A DNA stretch of 64,000 nt from an uncultured Peptococcaceae bacterium (GCA_910585405.1 CAJUDO010000010.1:24319-88318); one strand, 5' to 3'. Shown: positions 34,761 through 44,310, counted from the stretch's first letter. Numbers and translations: made by a program. The notes: generated by a model from the letters alone, not told the origin.

Positions 34761-35131
34761 CATCAACTTGTGAACTGGTCAATAAGAGTAGTAAAAGTAT
34801 AATATTTGCTATATAGACTCTATGAAGCCAAACTACATTGCTTTTCATTCGTTTCATCGATGTGTCGTGCTGTGGAGCCCCAGATTTTCCCTGCAAAATT
34901 TTGTCTGTTTTAAAAAATAGCACCGCGGGTTTGCCAAATCATTTTGTTTTTGGCAACTATAGAGGGATTTTTTAGGGAGATGGGTTGTTGCTGTGCGGAC
35001 GATGGAGACAAAATAGAATGAAGGGATATTTTACGCAAGTGATGGAGAGAATCCGTTGCTTGCTTTTTTGATGAAAAAATGCAGGAGTGTGAAGGAAACC
35101 AAAAATCTGTGTAGGAGAATGGGAGGAGAAC

Positions 35132-36706
35132 ATGAAAAAACTGATTCAGTTTAAGAATATTGTAAAAGAATTTGACGGACAGCTTGTCTTAAAAGGGATT
35201 AATCTGGATATTTACGAAAACGAGTTTGTCACCTTGCTAGGGCCCAGTGGCTGCGGCAAAACGACATTGCTGCGCATTTTGGGGGGATTTTTGTCGCCGG
35301 ATGAAGGACAGGTGCTGTTTGACGGAACGGATATCTGCGATTTGCCGCCGTATAAACGGGAAATCAATACGGTATTTCAAAAATATGCGCTGTTTCCCAA
35401 TATGAATGTGTATGACAACGTGGCTTTTGGGCTAAAAATAAAAAAGGAGCCTAAGGACGTCATAGAGCAAAAGGTTAAACGTATGCTGAAGCTGGTGGGC
35501 CTGGAGGATTATGGACAGCGCCGTGTCAATGAAATGTCCGGAGGACAGCAGCAGCGTGTAGCTATTGCCCGCGCGTTGGTAAATGAGCCGGCGGTGCTTT
35601 TGCTGGATGAACCTTTGGGTGCCTTGGACTTGAAGCTGCGCAAGGAAATGCAGCATGAACTGAAAAAGATTCAGCAGGAGGTAGGGATTACCTTTGTGTT
35701 TGTCACTCATGATCAGGAGGAAGCGCTGACGATGAGCGATAAAATTGTGGTGTTGAAGGATGGGGAAATCCAACAGATTGGAACGCCTACCGACATTTAT
35801 AATGAGCCGGCCAATGAGTTTGTAGCCCGTTTTATCGGAGAGAGCAATATCATTGACGGTGTGATGGTGCAGGACAAAGAAGTTGTCTTTGAGGATAAGC
35901 ATTTTGCCTGTATGGACGCAGGCTTTGCGCCAAATGAAAAGGTAGATGTAGTGATACGCCCTGAAGATTTGGATATCGTGCCTAAAGAACAGGGAAAACT
36001 GAAAGGCGTGGTGAAATCGGTGCTTTTCAAGGGTGTGCATTATGAAACAATTGTGGAAACCCGTTCCGGCACCAGTATTACTGTGACTATGCATGTATCC
36101 GAGGGCAAGCCGGTAGTAAATACGGAAGCCGGTGAAAAAATGAGCGCCAATGATTTTTATTTGGATATAGAAGATATCGCCGAGTTGAACGAGGCAGGGA
36201 TTATTGCTCGTGCTGATGCCCAAGCCTGGGATGCTACGACAGAAGACTGGATTTCCATTCATAAAGTGGAATATGAAATCAGACCGGAGATTGGCACCTA
36301 TCCTGTAACATTCTCTACCAAAGCAGGAACGATGGTGTCTGCCCAGATGTTTGTGCGGGAAGCCAACCGTATTGCCAGTAAGGAATACGAGGAAGAGATT
36401 TATGCAGTAAACTTCTTCAAAAAAGTAGATGAAATCAAAGAAAGTATGGCGTTGGAGACAGATTTGCGCACCTGGGCCAATGCTTCGGCATGGAGCCTGG
36501 AGGATGATTCGGCGGTAGAAATTACCGAGGTAGACTATGATTTTGACGCGGAAACCATCGAACCCGGTGACTATAAGGTTACCTTTAAGACAGAAGGTTA
36601 TGAGTATATGGTGGATACTACCGACAAGCATGAGGTGGGAGAAGTGGTAGGTCTGCTTTTTGGCCCTGAGGATTTGCACATTATGTCTAAGAAAGGGAGT
36701 TACTAA
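35132..36706 (+). CDS. potA: Spermidine/putrescine ABC transporter ATPase with insertion in the TOBE domain
   Basis: A 524-residue ATPase; usual PotA is about 350-380. Walker A GPSGCGKT (37-44), signature SGGQQ (136-140), Walker B LLLDE (156-160) and His193 are intact. The regulatory TOBE domain starts near 240 ([15 protein letters not shown]), but residues about 343-495 are an insertion. This holds two related segments (366-400 and 453-487: W-x6-7-I-x-V-D/E-Y, then GTYPVTF or GDYKVTF) that look like Ig-type beta repeats. The last TOBE strand ([16 protein letters not shown]) then follows. Operon with potB and potC; ATG after GGGAGGAG. PotABC imports polyamines with a PotD binding protein, which is missing here. 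Confidence 0.9.
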   Translation: MKKLIQFKNIVKEFDGQLVLKGINLDIYENEFVTLLGPSGCGKTTLLRILGGFLSPDEGQVLFDGTDICDLPPYKREINTVFQKYALFPNMNVYDNVAFGLKIKKEPKDVIEQKVKRMLKLVGLEDYGQRRVNEMSGGQQQRVAIARALVNEPAVLLLDEPLGALDLKLRKEMQHELKKIQQEVGITFVFVTHDQEEALTMSDKIVVLKDGEIQQIGTPTDIYNEPANEFVARFIGESNIIDGVMVQDKEVVFEDKHFACMDAGFAPNEKVDVVIRPEDLDIVPKEQGKLKGVVKSVLFKGVHYETIVETRSGTSITVTMHVSEGKPVVNTEAGEKMSANDFYLDIEDIAELNEAGIIARADAQAWDATTEDWISIHKVEYEIRPEIGTYPVTFSTKAGTMVSAQMFVREANRIASKEYEEEIYAVNFFKKVDEIKESMALETDLRTWANASAWSLEDDSAVEITEVDYDFDAETIEPGDYKVTFKTEGYEYMVDTTDKHEVGEVVGLLFGPEDLHIMSKKGSY

Positions 36707-36708
36707 GC

Positions 36709-37545
36709 ATGAAACAATTCCGCAATATGGCGCTCCCCTATATTGTGTGGAGCGCGGTCATGATTATTTTGCCCATGCTGCTGATTGTGATGTATGCTTT
36801 CACACAAAAGGGCAATGATGTGTTGACCTTTCGAATCACGCTGCAAAATTTTGTTCGCTTCTTCAGTGATCCTATTTTTCTGGAAGTATTGAAGCGTTCC
36901 CTGTGGGTAGCGGTGCTGACTACGGTGCTGTGTTTGGTTTTGGGCTATCCGGTGGCGTACATTATTGCACAGGCCGACGGACGCAAAAAGATGCTGTTGG
37001 TACTCTTGATTACCATTCCTATGTGGATTAATATGCTGGTGCGCACTTATGCCTGGGTGGGAATTTTGCAGGACAAAGGGCTGATCAATACCATTCTGGG
37101 CTGGTTTGGTCTGGGACCGGTCAGCTTGATTTATACAGATTTTGCAGTTATTTTGGGGATGGTTTACAACTTTATTCCCTTTATGATTTTACAGATTTAC
37201 ACGTCGCTGACAAAGATGGATAAAAGCTATTTGGAGGCGGCAAGCGATTTGGGTGCCAACAAGGTGCAGTCTTTTCTCCGAATTACCTTGCCATTGTCCT
37301 TACCCGGTGTATTAAGCGGAATCACTTTGGTATTTTTGCCGGCGGTGTCCAGCTTCTTTATTCCTAAAATGCTGGGCGGCGGCCAGTATGTACTCATCGG
37401 AAACGTGATTGAGTCCCAATTCTTGACTTCTGGCAACTGGAATTTCGGGAGCGCTATCTCCCTGATTATGGCAGTGATCATTATGATTTCGCTGTATGTA
37501 ACCAAAAAAGTAGATAAAAACGGACAGAGTGAAGGAGGAAAATAA
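36709..37545 (+). CDS. potB: Spermidine/putrescine-type ABC transporter permease
   Basis: A 278-residue inner-membrane permease with six helices and the ABC-permease EAA loop (YLEAASDLGANKVQSFLRITLPLSLPGVLSG, near residue 175-205). The start is two bases after the potA stop. With PotC it forms the channel; the EAA loop contacts PotA. Confidence 0.9.
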   Translation: MKQFRNMALPYIVWSAVMIILPMLLIVMYAFTQKGNDVLTFRITLQNFVRFFSDPIFLEVLKRSLWVAVLTTVLCLVLGYPVAYIIAQADGRKKMLLVLLITIPMWINMLVRTYAWVGILQDKGLINTILGWFGLGPVSLIYTDFAVILGMVYNFIPFMILQIYTSLTKMDKSYLEAASDLGANKVQSFLRITLPLSLPGVLSGITLVFLPAVSSFFIPKMLGGGQYVLIGNVIESQFLTSGNWNFGSAISLIMAVIIMISLYVTKKVDKNGQSEGGK

Positions 37546-37548
37546 CAG

Positions 37549-38376
37549 ATGAAGCCGTCAAAAAAATTCCTGCCAAAACTGTATATGGCGCTGATTCTTG
37601 TATTTTTCTATCTGCCCATCGCCTATACAGTGATCTTTTCTTTCAATTCGGGGCGGTCGTTGACCCGCTTCGATGGATTTTCTCTGCGTTGGTATGAGAA
37701 AATGTTTAGTGACGCTAATATGATGAACGCCATTTTTTATACCATTGTGATTGCCCTTCTTGCCACAGCAATTTCTACAGTGGTGGGCACGATCGCGGCC
37801 ATTGGTCTTTCCAACAGCAAAAAACTGGTGCGGGGTGCGATGGAGCAGGTAAACAACCTGCCACTGACTAATCCAGATATCGTCACAGCGATTGGTCTGC
37901 TGATGTTTTTCAGTGCCTTAGGCGTGCGCAAGGGCTTTTTGACAATGCTGTTGGCGCATATTATGTTTTGCATTCCCTATGTCATGTTGAGTGTGATGCC
38001 CAAACTGCGCTCTCTGGACCCAAATTTGGCTGATGCGGCGCTGGATTTGGGCGCCACGCCATGGCAGGCTTTAATCAAGGTAATTGTACCGCAGATTATG
38101 CCCGGGATTGTTTCCGGAGCATTAGTGGCGTTTACAATGTCCTTTGATGATTTTGTAATTTCTTATTTTGTGACTGGCAATGGCGTGAATAACATTTCTA
38201 TCTTGGTGTATACCATGAGCAAACGGGTAAATCCGTCTATCAATGCCTTGTCCACTTTGATTGTTGTTTTGATCACATTCGTACTGATACTGATTAATGT
38301 GGTGCCCATCATCAAGGAGCGGCGGGAAAAACGGCGGGCAGCTGCTGCCATGCTGGAAGAGAACGGAAGTAAATAA
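37549..38376 (+). CDS. potC: Spermidine/putrescine-type ABC transporter permease
   Basis: A 275-residue permease, six helices, EAA loop LADAALDLGATPWQALIKVIVPQIMPGIVSG near residues 160-190 and the PotC-like text SFDDFVISYFVTGNGVNNISILVY. It starts three bases after potB and has GAAGGAGG. The normal fourth gene, potD, is absent; a terminator follows immediately. Confidence 0.9.
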   Translation: MKPSKKFLPKLYMALILVFFYLPIAYTVIFSFNSGRSLTRFDGFSLRWYEKMFSDANMMNAIFYTIVIALLATAISTVVGTIAAIGLSNSKKLVRGAMEQVNNLPLTNPDIVTAIGLLMFFSALGVRKGFLTMLLAHIMFCIPYVMLSVMPKLRSLDPNLADAALDLGATPWQALIKVIVPQIMPGIVSGALVAFTMSFDDFVISYFVTGNGVNNISILVYTMSKRVNPSINALSTLIVVLITFVLILINVVPIIKERREKRRAAAAMLEENGSK

Positions 38377-38387
38377 ATAGCTGTCAG

Positions 38388-38420
38388 AAAATGCGATTCC
38401 ATTGAGGGGTCGCATTTTTT
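38388..38420 (+). terminator. Terminator of the pot operon
   Basis: AAAATGCGA pairs with TCGCATTTT around about 13 bases, ending in TTTTTT, ten bases after the potC stop. Confidence 0.88.
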
Positions 38421-38526
38421 GTGATGAAGAACAGAAAACGATGCGAATTTAAGGAAGCTGTAAGGCTGCTGTCAGCTCTCTGTAAGTTACTTTCGCTATA
38501 CTGAAAGAAAAAGGAGCGTGATTGCC

Positions 38527-39441
38527 ATGGAGTCAGTGATTGTCACAGAAGGACTGAGTAAACAATATGGAAAGCTGCTGCGGGTAAACCGTTTGAATCT
38601 GAGTGTGCCTGAAGGTGCAATCTATGGATTCTTGGGGCCAAATGGGGCCGGAAAATCCACTACGCTGAAAATGCTGTTGGGTCTGGTGAATCCCACTGCG
38701 GGAGAGATTGATATATTGGGACAGCGGATGGAGCGCAAACATCGCCTGCAGATTTTACAACAGGTGGGGGCATTGATAGAGGCTCCCAGCTATTATGGGC
38801 ATCTCAGCGGGGAAGAAAACCTGCGCATCTTGCAGAAATTGCGCAATGTACCGGAGCGCAATGTACGAGAAGTTCTGAAAATTGTGCGTTTGAGTGAACA
38901 CAAACATAAAAAGGTAAGCCAATATTCCTTGGGGATGAAACAGCGGTTGGGGTTGGCCGGAGCTCTGCTGGCCTTTCCAAAGCTCCTGATTCTGGATGAA
39001 CCCACCAATGGATTAGACCCTGCGGGGATTCAGGAGTTGAGAGAATTGATTTGTTCTTTGCCGGCACGCTATGATATGACGGTGGTGCTTTCCAGCCATT
39101 TACTCAGCGAGATTGACCAGATGGCAGATGTAGTAGGAATTATTCGTGAGGGCAATCTGATTTTTCAAGGCAGGTTGGAACGGCTTCACGATATGGGACA
39201 ACGGAGATTGGCATTGCGCACGGACAATAACAATTTAGCTGCAGCGTTATTGAGAGAAAAAGGAATTTCTCTGCAGCAAAATGGGCAATGGCTGTTTTTG
39301 CCCGATTTAGATGACGGTACAGTGGCTGCCTGCGGAAAATTTCTTTTAGAGCGGCAGATTCATTTGCTGCGGCTGGAGGAGCGACAAAAAAGTCTGGAAG
39401 ATATCTTTTTGGAGCTTACCGGAGAGGACGTGGGCGTATGA
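38527..39441 (+). CDS. Lantibiotic-immunity-type ABC transporter ATPase (BcrA/MutF-like)
   Basis: A 304-residue ATPase: Walker A GPNGAGKST near residue 38, signature YSLGMKQRLGLAGALL, Walker B LLILDEPTNGLDPAG, and the C-terminal extension (EERQKSLEDIFLELTGE) seen in BcrA/GldA-type exporters. ATG 38527 follows AAGGAG by ten bases. Two permease genes overlap or abut it, giving the F-E-G immunity layout that protects against lantibiotics or bacitracin-like peptides by expelling them from the membrane. No biosynthesis gene and no adjacent two-component system is seen. Confidence 0.85.
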   Translation: MESVIVTEGLSKQYGKLLRVNRLNLSVPEGAIYGFLGPNGAGKSTTLKMLLGLVNPTAGEIDILGQRMERKHRLQILQQVGALIEAPSYYGHLSGEENLRILQKLRNVPERNVREVLKIVRLSEHKHKKVSQYSLGMKQRLGLAGALLAFPKLLILDEPTNGLDPAGIQELRELICSLPARYDMTVVLSSHLLSEIDQMADVVGIIREGNLIFQGRLERLHDMGQRRLALRTDNNNLAAALLREKGISLQQNGQWLFLPDLDDGTVAACGKFLLERQIHLLRLEERQKSLEDIFLELTGEDVGV

Positions 39442-40205
39442 ACATGAAATTGTGGAACACTCTGCAGCTGGAATTTTTCAAACTGCGGGGGCGGATGCTC
39501 TGGCTGTTGCCTGTGTTGTTGCTCTTGCTGCAGGCGGCTTGGATGTGGTGGGGGATGAAAAGCATGAGTCATCAGGAAATCATCCAGGGATGGCAGCATT
39601 ATCTCTATCAACTTCCAGTTTTAAACGCGATCATGCTGCCCGTTTTGATGGCGGTCATGGGTTCTCGCATTGCTGATATAGAGCACAAAGGGCAAATGTT
39701 GAAACTGCTCTATACAGTGGAGGAACGTGGGTATGTTTTACTTGCCAAACTGCTTTGCGGCGGTTGGTATTTGCTGTGGATTTTGCTGGGACAACTGGGA
39801 ACCATGTTGGCCATCGGTATGTACAAGGGTTTTTATCCTCCTGTTCCCTGGGGCTATTTTGCCTGTTATATGCTGTTTACCTTTTTGACCAGTTTCTGCA
39901 TCTATCTGGTGCAGCTACTGATTTCCTTGCTGATTAAAAATCAGGCCATCAGTCTGATTGTCGGTATTGCGGGAAGTTTTTGCGGGTTGTTCAGTTTGTT
40001 TTTGAACATCACTCCGGTAAACAAATTGATTTTATGGAGCTATTACAGTCAGTTGTTTCTCTGCGGAATGAATTGGGATAGAGCCAGCAGAAATACAGAA
40101 ATGTACTGGGTGGCGCCCAATTGGGGCAGCTTTTTGCTGTTAGCGGTAGGGTTTCTTGTAACCCTGTGGATTGGCTGGCGACTATTGGAGCGAAAGGAGT
40201 GCTGA
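39438..40205 (+). CDS. Lantibiotic-immunity-type ABC permease 1 (MutE/EpiE-like)
   Basis: A 255-residue membrane protein with six predicted helices. The N-terminal text (LWNTLQLEFFKLRGRMLWLLPVLLLLLQAAWMWW) is typical of lantibiotic-protection permeases, as is loss of any EAA loop. The start overlaps the ATPase stop (ATGA), indicating coupling. Confidence 0.8.
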   Translation: MNMKLWNTLQLEFFKLRGRMLWLLPVLLLLLQAAWMWWGMKSMSHQEIIQGWQHYLYQLPVLNAIMLPVLMAVMGSRIADIEHKGQMLKLLYTVEERGYVLLAKLLCGGWYLLWILLGQLGTMLAIGMYKGFYPPVPWGYFACYMLFTFLTSFCIYLVQLLISLLIKNQAISLIVGIAGSFCGLFSLFLNITPVNKLILWSYYSQLFLCGMNWDRASRNTEMYWVAPNWGSFLLLAVGFLVTLWIGWRLLERKEC

Positions 40206-40208
40206 GGC

Positions 40209-40949
40209 ATGTTTTTACGTGTAGTAGCGGCAGAATATTTGAAAGAAAAGCATAGTCCGGTGTGGCTGGCGTTTCTCATTTTACCATTGATTCCTGCAGT
40301 GCTGGGTACTGCCAATTACAGCATTAATACGGATTTATTGACTGGGCAATGGGAGGATTTATGGACACAGCATACGCTGTTCAACTGTTATTTTTTTCTG
40401 CCTGCCTTATTGGGCATTTATGCTGCATGGCTCTGGCGTTTGGAGCATCAGCAGCATAATTGGAATTTGGTGCTGACAGTGCCGACACCAATCGTGTATG
40501 TATATGGCGCCAAGCTGCTGATTGCAGCATTGTTGCTGTGTTGTACGCAAGTGTGGATTGGCGTGCTGTTTTATTTGAGCGGAAAATTGTGCGGTTTTAC
40601 CGAGAGCTTTCCTTGGTTGTTGGTGTGTAATTGGCTGGCTTGCGGTTGGTTAGGCGGTATGACGATTTGTGTGTGGCAAATGCTGTTGTCGCTTGTCGTA
40701 CGCAGTTTTGCTGTGCCAGTAGGCATAGCCTTGTTAGGCGGGTTTGCCGGACTAGCCGCCACTGCAAAGGGCTGGGGCCTTTATTTCCCCTATGCTTTGA
40801 TGGCTGTCGGTATGCGTGCCAATACAGCCCATGCCGAGTTGGATTGCGGTGCAGCTCCCTTTCTGTTTTTTACCATTAGCTATGGATTGTTGTTTATTTT
40901 GCTGGCGTTACTATTTCTGGACAAGACGGAGATGGCTGCCAGAGAATAA
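40209..40949 (+). CDS. Lantibiotic-immunity-type ABC permease 2 (MutG/EpiG-like)
   Basis: A 246-residue membrane protein with about six helices, distantly similar to permease 1 (VVAAEYLKEKHSPVWLAFLILPLIPAVLG; NWNLVLTVPTPIVYVYGAKLL). It starts three bases after permease 1. Completes the ATPase-permease-permease set. Confidence 0.8.
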   Translation: MFLRVVAAEYLKEKHSPVWLAFLILPLIPAVLGTANYSINTDLLTGQWEDLWTQHTLFNCYFFLPALLGIYAAWLWRLEHQQHNWNLVLTVPTPIVYVYGAKLLIAALLLCCTQVWIGVLFYLSGKLCGFTESFPWLLVCNWLACGWLGGMTICVWQMLLSLVVRSFAVPVGIALLGGFAGLAATAKGWGLYFPYALMAVGMRANTAHAELDCGAAPFLFFTISYGLLFILLALLFLDKTEMAARE

Positions 40950-41020
40950 GCCCTTCATTTATTGATAGGCTAATTGATAGAAAGACAGGATGAAACGAAA
41001 TGATGGTGATAGTATAAAAT

Positions 41021-41049
41021 TTGACTTTCCCATGGGCATTTGATAGAAT
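41021..41049 (+). promoter_or_regulatory. Promoter of ylqD-rimM-trmD
   Basis: TTGACT (41021-41026), a 17-base spacer and TAGAAT (41044-41049), 35 bases before the ylqD start. Confidence 0.7.
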
Positions 41050-41084
41050 AAAACGATAGAAATCAGATAAAGGAGATTGGCGAA

Positions 41085-41498
41085 ATGGATAAAATTCAAA
41101 TGCTGGGTAAGTTGGTAATTAAACAGGTTGTTACAGATGGGTATAAGCAGAAAGCTGGCGGCCAGCTGCAGACAGAGATTGATAAAATAAATCAGGACAT
41201 TACAGTATATGATGAAAATATGCAGAAAGCTATCACCAAGCTGACATTGAAAGGGGATCCAAATGTAGAAGCTTATCGACGTCAGTTTATGGCGGAAAAA
41301 GAAAAGCTGGTGGCGTATCGGGAACAGTTGAACCAGAGCTTGAAGGCCATTTATGATCTTCCCAACGGTGAAATTGTGGAGAGTGGAGAAGGCAATTTCC
41401 TGCAGGAAGTAAAAGTCGGAGAACCATTCAGTGCCAATGTGAGCTGCGAGATTATTCTTAAGGATGACATTGTGATGGCTATCAATCCACAGGAGTAA
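41085..41498 (+). CDS. ylqD: YlqD-family protein
   Basis: A 137-residue protein matching YlqD: a coiled-coil-prone helical region (residues 20-85, GGQLQTEIDKINQDITVYDENMQKAI...YREQLNQSL) and a beta C-terminus (VGEPFSANVSCEIILKDDIVMAI). In many Firmicutes it sits between the KH-domain gene ylqC and rimM. Here it still precedes rimM by five bases, which supports the call. Function not established; a role near ribosome maturation is assumed from position. ATG follows AAAGGAGA. Confidence 0.85.
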   Translation: MDKIQMLGKLVIKQVVTDGYKQKAGGQLQTEIDKINQDITVYDENMQKAITKLTLKGDPNVEAYRRQFMAEKEKLVAYREQLNQSLKAIYDLPNGEIVESGEGNFLQEVKVGEPFSANVSCEIILKDDIVMAINPQE

Positions 41499-41503
41499 GG
41501 GGT

Positions 41504-42010
41504 ATGGAGCAAAAGAAGATTCGCATTGGAAGGATTGTCAACTGCCATGGCGTGAAGGGTGAAGTGGTGGTGCTTCCTCTTACCGACGACAATCGTCGCT
41601 TTCACAAATTGAAAAAGGTGTTACTGGAACTTCCAGGCGGACGCTATCGGGAATTGGCGGTGCAGGGTGCCAGAGAACATAAAGGCAATATTTTGTTGAC
41701 ATTAGAGAATGTGAGTGACCGCAATCAGGCGGAAACGTTGAAAAACCTTTATCTTTGCGTCAATGAAGAAGATGCAGTGAAGCCTAAGGGATCCTATTTT
41801 ATTTATGAAATTGTAGGTCTTGCGGTTTATGAGGGCGATATCTGTTATGGTAAGGTGACTGCGGTGCTGCAAAACAGCAGTACGGATTTGTATGAAGTGA
41901 CGGGGGAAACAGGCGTGTTTTATCTGCCGGCGCTGAAATCGGTGGTAAAACAGATTGATCTAGAAGCACAGCGCATGGATGTAGAAATCCCCAAAGGACT
42001 GCTGGATTGA
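41504..42010 (+). CDS. rimM: Ribosome maturation factor RimM
   Basis: A 168-residue protein with the RimM N-terminal beta barrel ([22 protein letters not shown]), then the PRC-barrel ([34 protein letters not shown], residues 97-165) ending IPKGLLD. RimM binds S19 and helps 30S head maturation. It follows ylqD by five bases and precedes trmD by ten. Confidence 0.95.
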   Translation: MEQKKIRIGRIVNCHGVKGEVVVLPLTDDNRRFHKLKKVLLELPGGRYRELAVQGAREHKGNILLTLENVSDRNQAETLKNLYLCVNEEDAVKPKGSYFIYEIVGLAVYEGDICYGKVTAVLQNSSTDLYEVTGETGVFYLPALKSVVKQIDLEAQRMDVEIPKGLLD

Positions 42011-42020
42011 GGAAAAAAGT

Positions 42021-42761
42021 ATGGATATAAAAATATTTTCGCTGTTTCCCGAAATGTTTTCCGGACCTTTGGGCAGCAGCCTTTTGGGCAAGGCAAGAAG
42101 TAAGGATATTCTTAATATTGAAGTGATCAATTTTCGAGAATATTCCACCAACAAGCATCATGCAGTGGACGACTATCCTTTTGGCGGCGGGGCCGGTATG
42201 GTGCTGCAGCCGGAGCCGGTGGTGTCTGCACTGCGCAGCAATCTCAATCTGCATGCACCTGATACGGAGATTATTTTGATGTCGCCTCAGGGAAAGGTAT
42301 TTGACCAGCAGGCGGCCTGCGCACTCTCTCAAAAAAAACAGCTGGCTTTTATTTGTGGGCATTATGAGGGATTTGATGAGCGGATTCGCTCCTTTGTAAC
42401 GCAGGAATACTCCATTGGAGATTATGTGCTCACCGGCGGTGAACTGCCGGCCATGGTGATGATTGATGCCATCAGCCGTTTGATTCCCGGTGTCATTAAA
42501 GAACAGGAGTCCTATGAAGAGGATTCTTTTTATCACGGTTTGCTGGAATATCCTCAATATACCCGTCCGCAAAATTTTGAGGGGATGGAAGTGCCGGAGA
42601 TTTTGCTGTCGGGGCATCATGAGAATATTCGCAAGTGGCGGAAAAAGGAATCGCTGCGGCGTACCTTGCTGCGCCGTCCTGATTTGCTGGAGCAGTATGA
42701 GTTGAATAAAGAAGAAGAAAAAATGCTGGCAGAGGTTCGGGAAGAACTGAACCGGCAGTAA
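42021..42761 (+). CDS. trmD: tRNA (guanine-N1-)-methyltransferase
   Basis: A 246-residue SPOUT methyltransferase that makes m1G37 in tRNA. The knot motifs are clear: [28 protein letters not shown] (near residue 112) and [21 protein letters not shown] (132-152), and [17 protein letters not shown] near the end. ATG follows GAGGAAAA. Usual neighbours rpsP, the KH protein and rplS are not in the window; a terminator follows. Confidence 0.97.
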   Translation: MDIKIFSLFPEMFSGPLGSSLLGKARSKDILNIEVINFREYSTNKHHAVDDYPFGGGAGMVLQPEPVVSALRSNLNLHAPDTEIILMSPQGKVFDQQAACALSQKKQLAFICGHYEGFDERIRSFVTQEYSIGDYVLTGGELPAMVMIDAISRLIPGVIKEQESYEEDSFYHGLLEYPQYTRPQNFEGMEVPEILLSGHHENIRKWRKKESLRRTLLRRPDLLEQYELNKEEEKMLAEVREELNRQ

Positions 42762-42809
42762 TATGACGTCCGGTGCAGGATATGTTGTACTGGTGTTTTC
42801 TAAATGGAT

Positions 42810-42847
42810 GAGCGACTCCACTTTGTAGGTGAGGTCGCTTATTTTTG
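42810..42847 (+). terminator. Terminator after trmD
   Basis: AGCGAC-TCCAC pairs with GTGAG-GTCGCT around TTTGTAG, then TATTTTTG. It shows that rplS, often downstream, is not part of this operon. Confidence 0.8.
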
Positions 42848-43480
42848 TCACATAGTAATTGACAACAGCTGTTCTATATCCCCAGACTGAATTTCAGATA
42901 AGTGTTGTGCGATACGCTCTTTTGACCAGTCCCACCATTTTAGCTTTTGCAGCATTTCAATTGTCTGCTGTGCAAAACGTTTTCGTATAGGTTTTGCTGG
43001 TACACCTCCTACGATTGTATAGGGAGGAACATTCTTTGTTACCACTGCGCGCGCTCCTATGATGGCGCCGTCCCCAATGGTAACACCTGCTAAAATGAGT
43101 GCTTCATAACCAATCCAGACATCATTTCCAATTATGATGTTTCCTTTCTGGTCCCATGCTTTTGTGATATCCTTAACGTCCAATCCCCATTCTTCAAAAA
43201 AGATAGGAAAGGGATATGTAGAAAGGGAGGAGAGGCTATGATTTGCACTGTTGAAAATAAATTTTGCTCCGCAGGCAATGGAGCAGAATTTGCCAATTAT
43301 TAATTTATCGTGATTGACTGGATAATGATACAGTACATTATTTTTTTCAAAATTTCTGGGGTCATGGACAAAATCGTTATATATTGTATAGTCGCCTACT
43401 GTGATATTGGGATTGGTGATTACACTTTTTAAGTAGACTGTTTCCTTATCCATGGAGCGGGGATAGAGTTTCTGTTGCAT
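42848..43480 (-). CDS. Vat-like hexapeptide-repeat acetyltransferase (streptogramin A acetyltransferase family)
   Basis: A 210-residue left-handed-beta-helix acetyltransferase. Family text: ITNPNITVGDYTIYNDFVHDPRNFEKNNVLYHYP, the catalytic His in FNSANHSL near residue 79, hexapeptide turns NIIIGNDVWIGYEALILAGVTIGDGAIIGARAVVTKNV, and IVGGVPAKPIRKRF. The family (XAT class B) acetylates chloramphenicol or streptogramin A; length and motifs are closest to Vat. Many chromosomal homologues have no proven drug activity. ATG 43480 follows AGGAGCC. It overlaps the upstream hydrolase gene by 35 bases. Confidence 0.8.
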   Translation of the reverse strand: MQQKLYPRSMDKETVYLKSVITNPNITVGDYTIYNDFVHDPRNFEKNNVLYHYPVNHDKLIIGKFCSIACGAKFIFNSANHSLSSLSTYPFPIFFEEWGLDVKDITKAWDQKGNIIIGNDVWIGYEALILAGVTIGDGAIIGARAVVTKNVPPYTIVGGVPAKPIRKRFAQQTIEMLQKLKWWDWSKERIAQHLSEIQSGDIEQLLSITM

Positions 43481-44201
43481 GATGGCTCCTTTCCTGCTTA
43501 GCTGACGGAAAAACAAATCTTTCGATGCGGTCAAAGCAATTATTTTCTACATAATATACCGCCTGTTCCTTGGCAGAGTAAACGAAGGAAACCCGTGTAG
43601 CCCAGGGTTCTTCCTGGCGAACGGCACGGAGTAGTGTAAAGGCATCGGAAATTGAAAAATTGTTTTTGCAGTTTTCCAGCATCTGCAAAGCTCTTTCATA
43701 CCGGTCATCACCCTGCACAATAAAGTCTTTCGTGCTCTCGCGATTCAGTAAAGAGTAATTTGTGAGCAAAGAATATTTTTTATGTTCTTCACGGTATCCG
43801 ATTCCAGGTTCGATGATTAAAGTGCGGCCCTGAATATCCGATAACATCGCCTGCATAGTGGCATCCGGCGCATAGGTAATTTCCTTTGATTGCACAATTT
43901 GAAGTACCTCGTCAAAGGAAAGCTGCGCTTTGATAAATTGCTCTGTCAAATCTGCGATGCTTACACAGTTTGGGGTGCCCTGATATGCTCCGGCAGGGTT
44001 TCCGTGCACGTATAACAGCGTTCCCACATTTCCGTTTTGATTTACACCGTGATAAGAATGGTACCTTCCATCCGGCCGCAAAATGCCGATGTAGAAGCGC
44101 TCTTTTTCCTTGATTACCTTATGATTCCATACGGAGAGGTCAATATCAAAATTAAACCCTGTGATTATATCCTCTCCATGATAAACAAATCTGGTACACA
44201 T
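43446..44201 (-). CDS. N-terminal-nucleophile hydrolase, choloylglycine-hydrolase-like
   Basis: A 251-residue protein beginning Met-Cys-Thr-Arg (MCTRFVYHGEDIITGFNFDID), so removal of Met would expose a catalytic Cys as in bile-salt hydrolase and penicillin-V acylase (linear amide C-N hydrolases, Ntn fold). The following G-x-N-x-D pattern (GFNFDI) fits. It is shorter than classical BSH (about 330). Another match is the acyl-CoA:6-aminopenicillanate-transferase-like group. Substrate unknown; an amide or peptide-conjugate is expected. It is the first gene of a two-gene minus-strand operon with the Vat-like gene. Confidence 0.65.
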   Translation of the reverse strand: MCTRFVYHGEDIITGFNFDIDLSVWNHKVIKEKERFYIGILRPDGRYHSYHGVNQNGNVGTLLYVHGNPAGAYQGTPNCVSIADLTEQFIKAQLSFDEVLQIVQSKEITYAPDATMQAMLSDIQGRTLIIEPGIGYREEHKKYSLLTNYSLLNRESTKDFIVQGDDRYERALQMLENCKNNFSISDAFTLLRAVRQEEPWATRVSFVYSAKEQAVYYVENNCFDRIERFVFPSAKQERSHHATETLSPLHG

Positions 44202-44310
44202 AGTTTGCTACCTCCTATGAACGTAGTATATTTTTCTCTTTTATTTTACTGTCATTGGAGGCAGTATTCTATACACCCTTTGCTGCAGAGTTAAACTGTA
44301 TAAAATAGGT

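Noticed and set aside
34648..34857. Minus-strand ORF with a leucine-rich membrane helix in the gap before potA
   Set aside because: No ribosome site at the usable ATG (34857), no neighbouring operon, and the same bases form hairpins behind a plus-strand promoter. It cannot be excluded but is not supported.
35432..36679. Long open frame antisense to potA (over 400 codons)
   Set aside because: It lies wholly opposite the intact potA gene, has no ribosome site, and its composition is that of a shadow frame.
41799..42851. Long open frame antisense to rimM and trmD
   Set aside because: It covers two certain genes on the opposite strand and has no start signal or recognisable domain.
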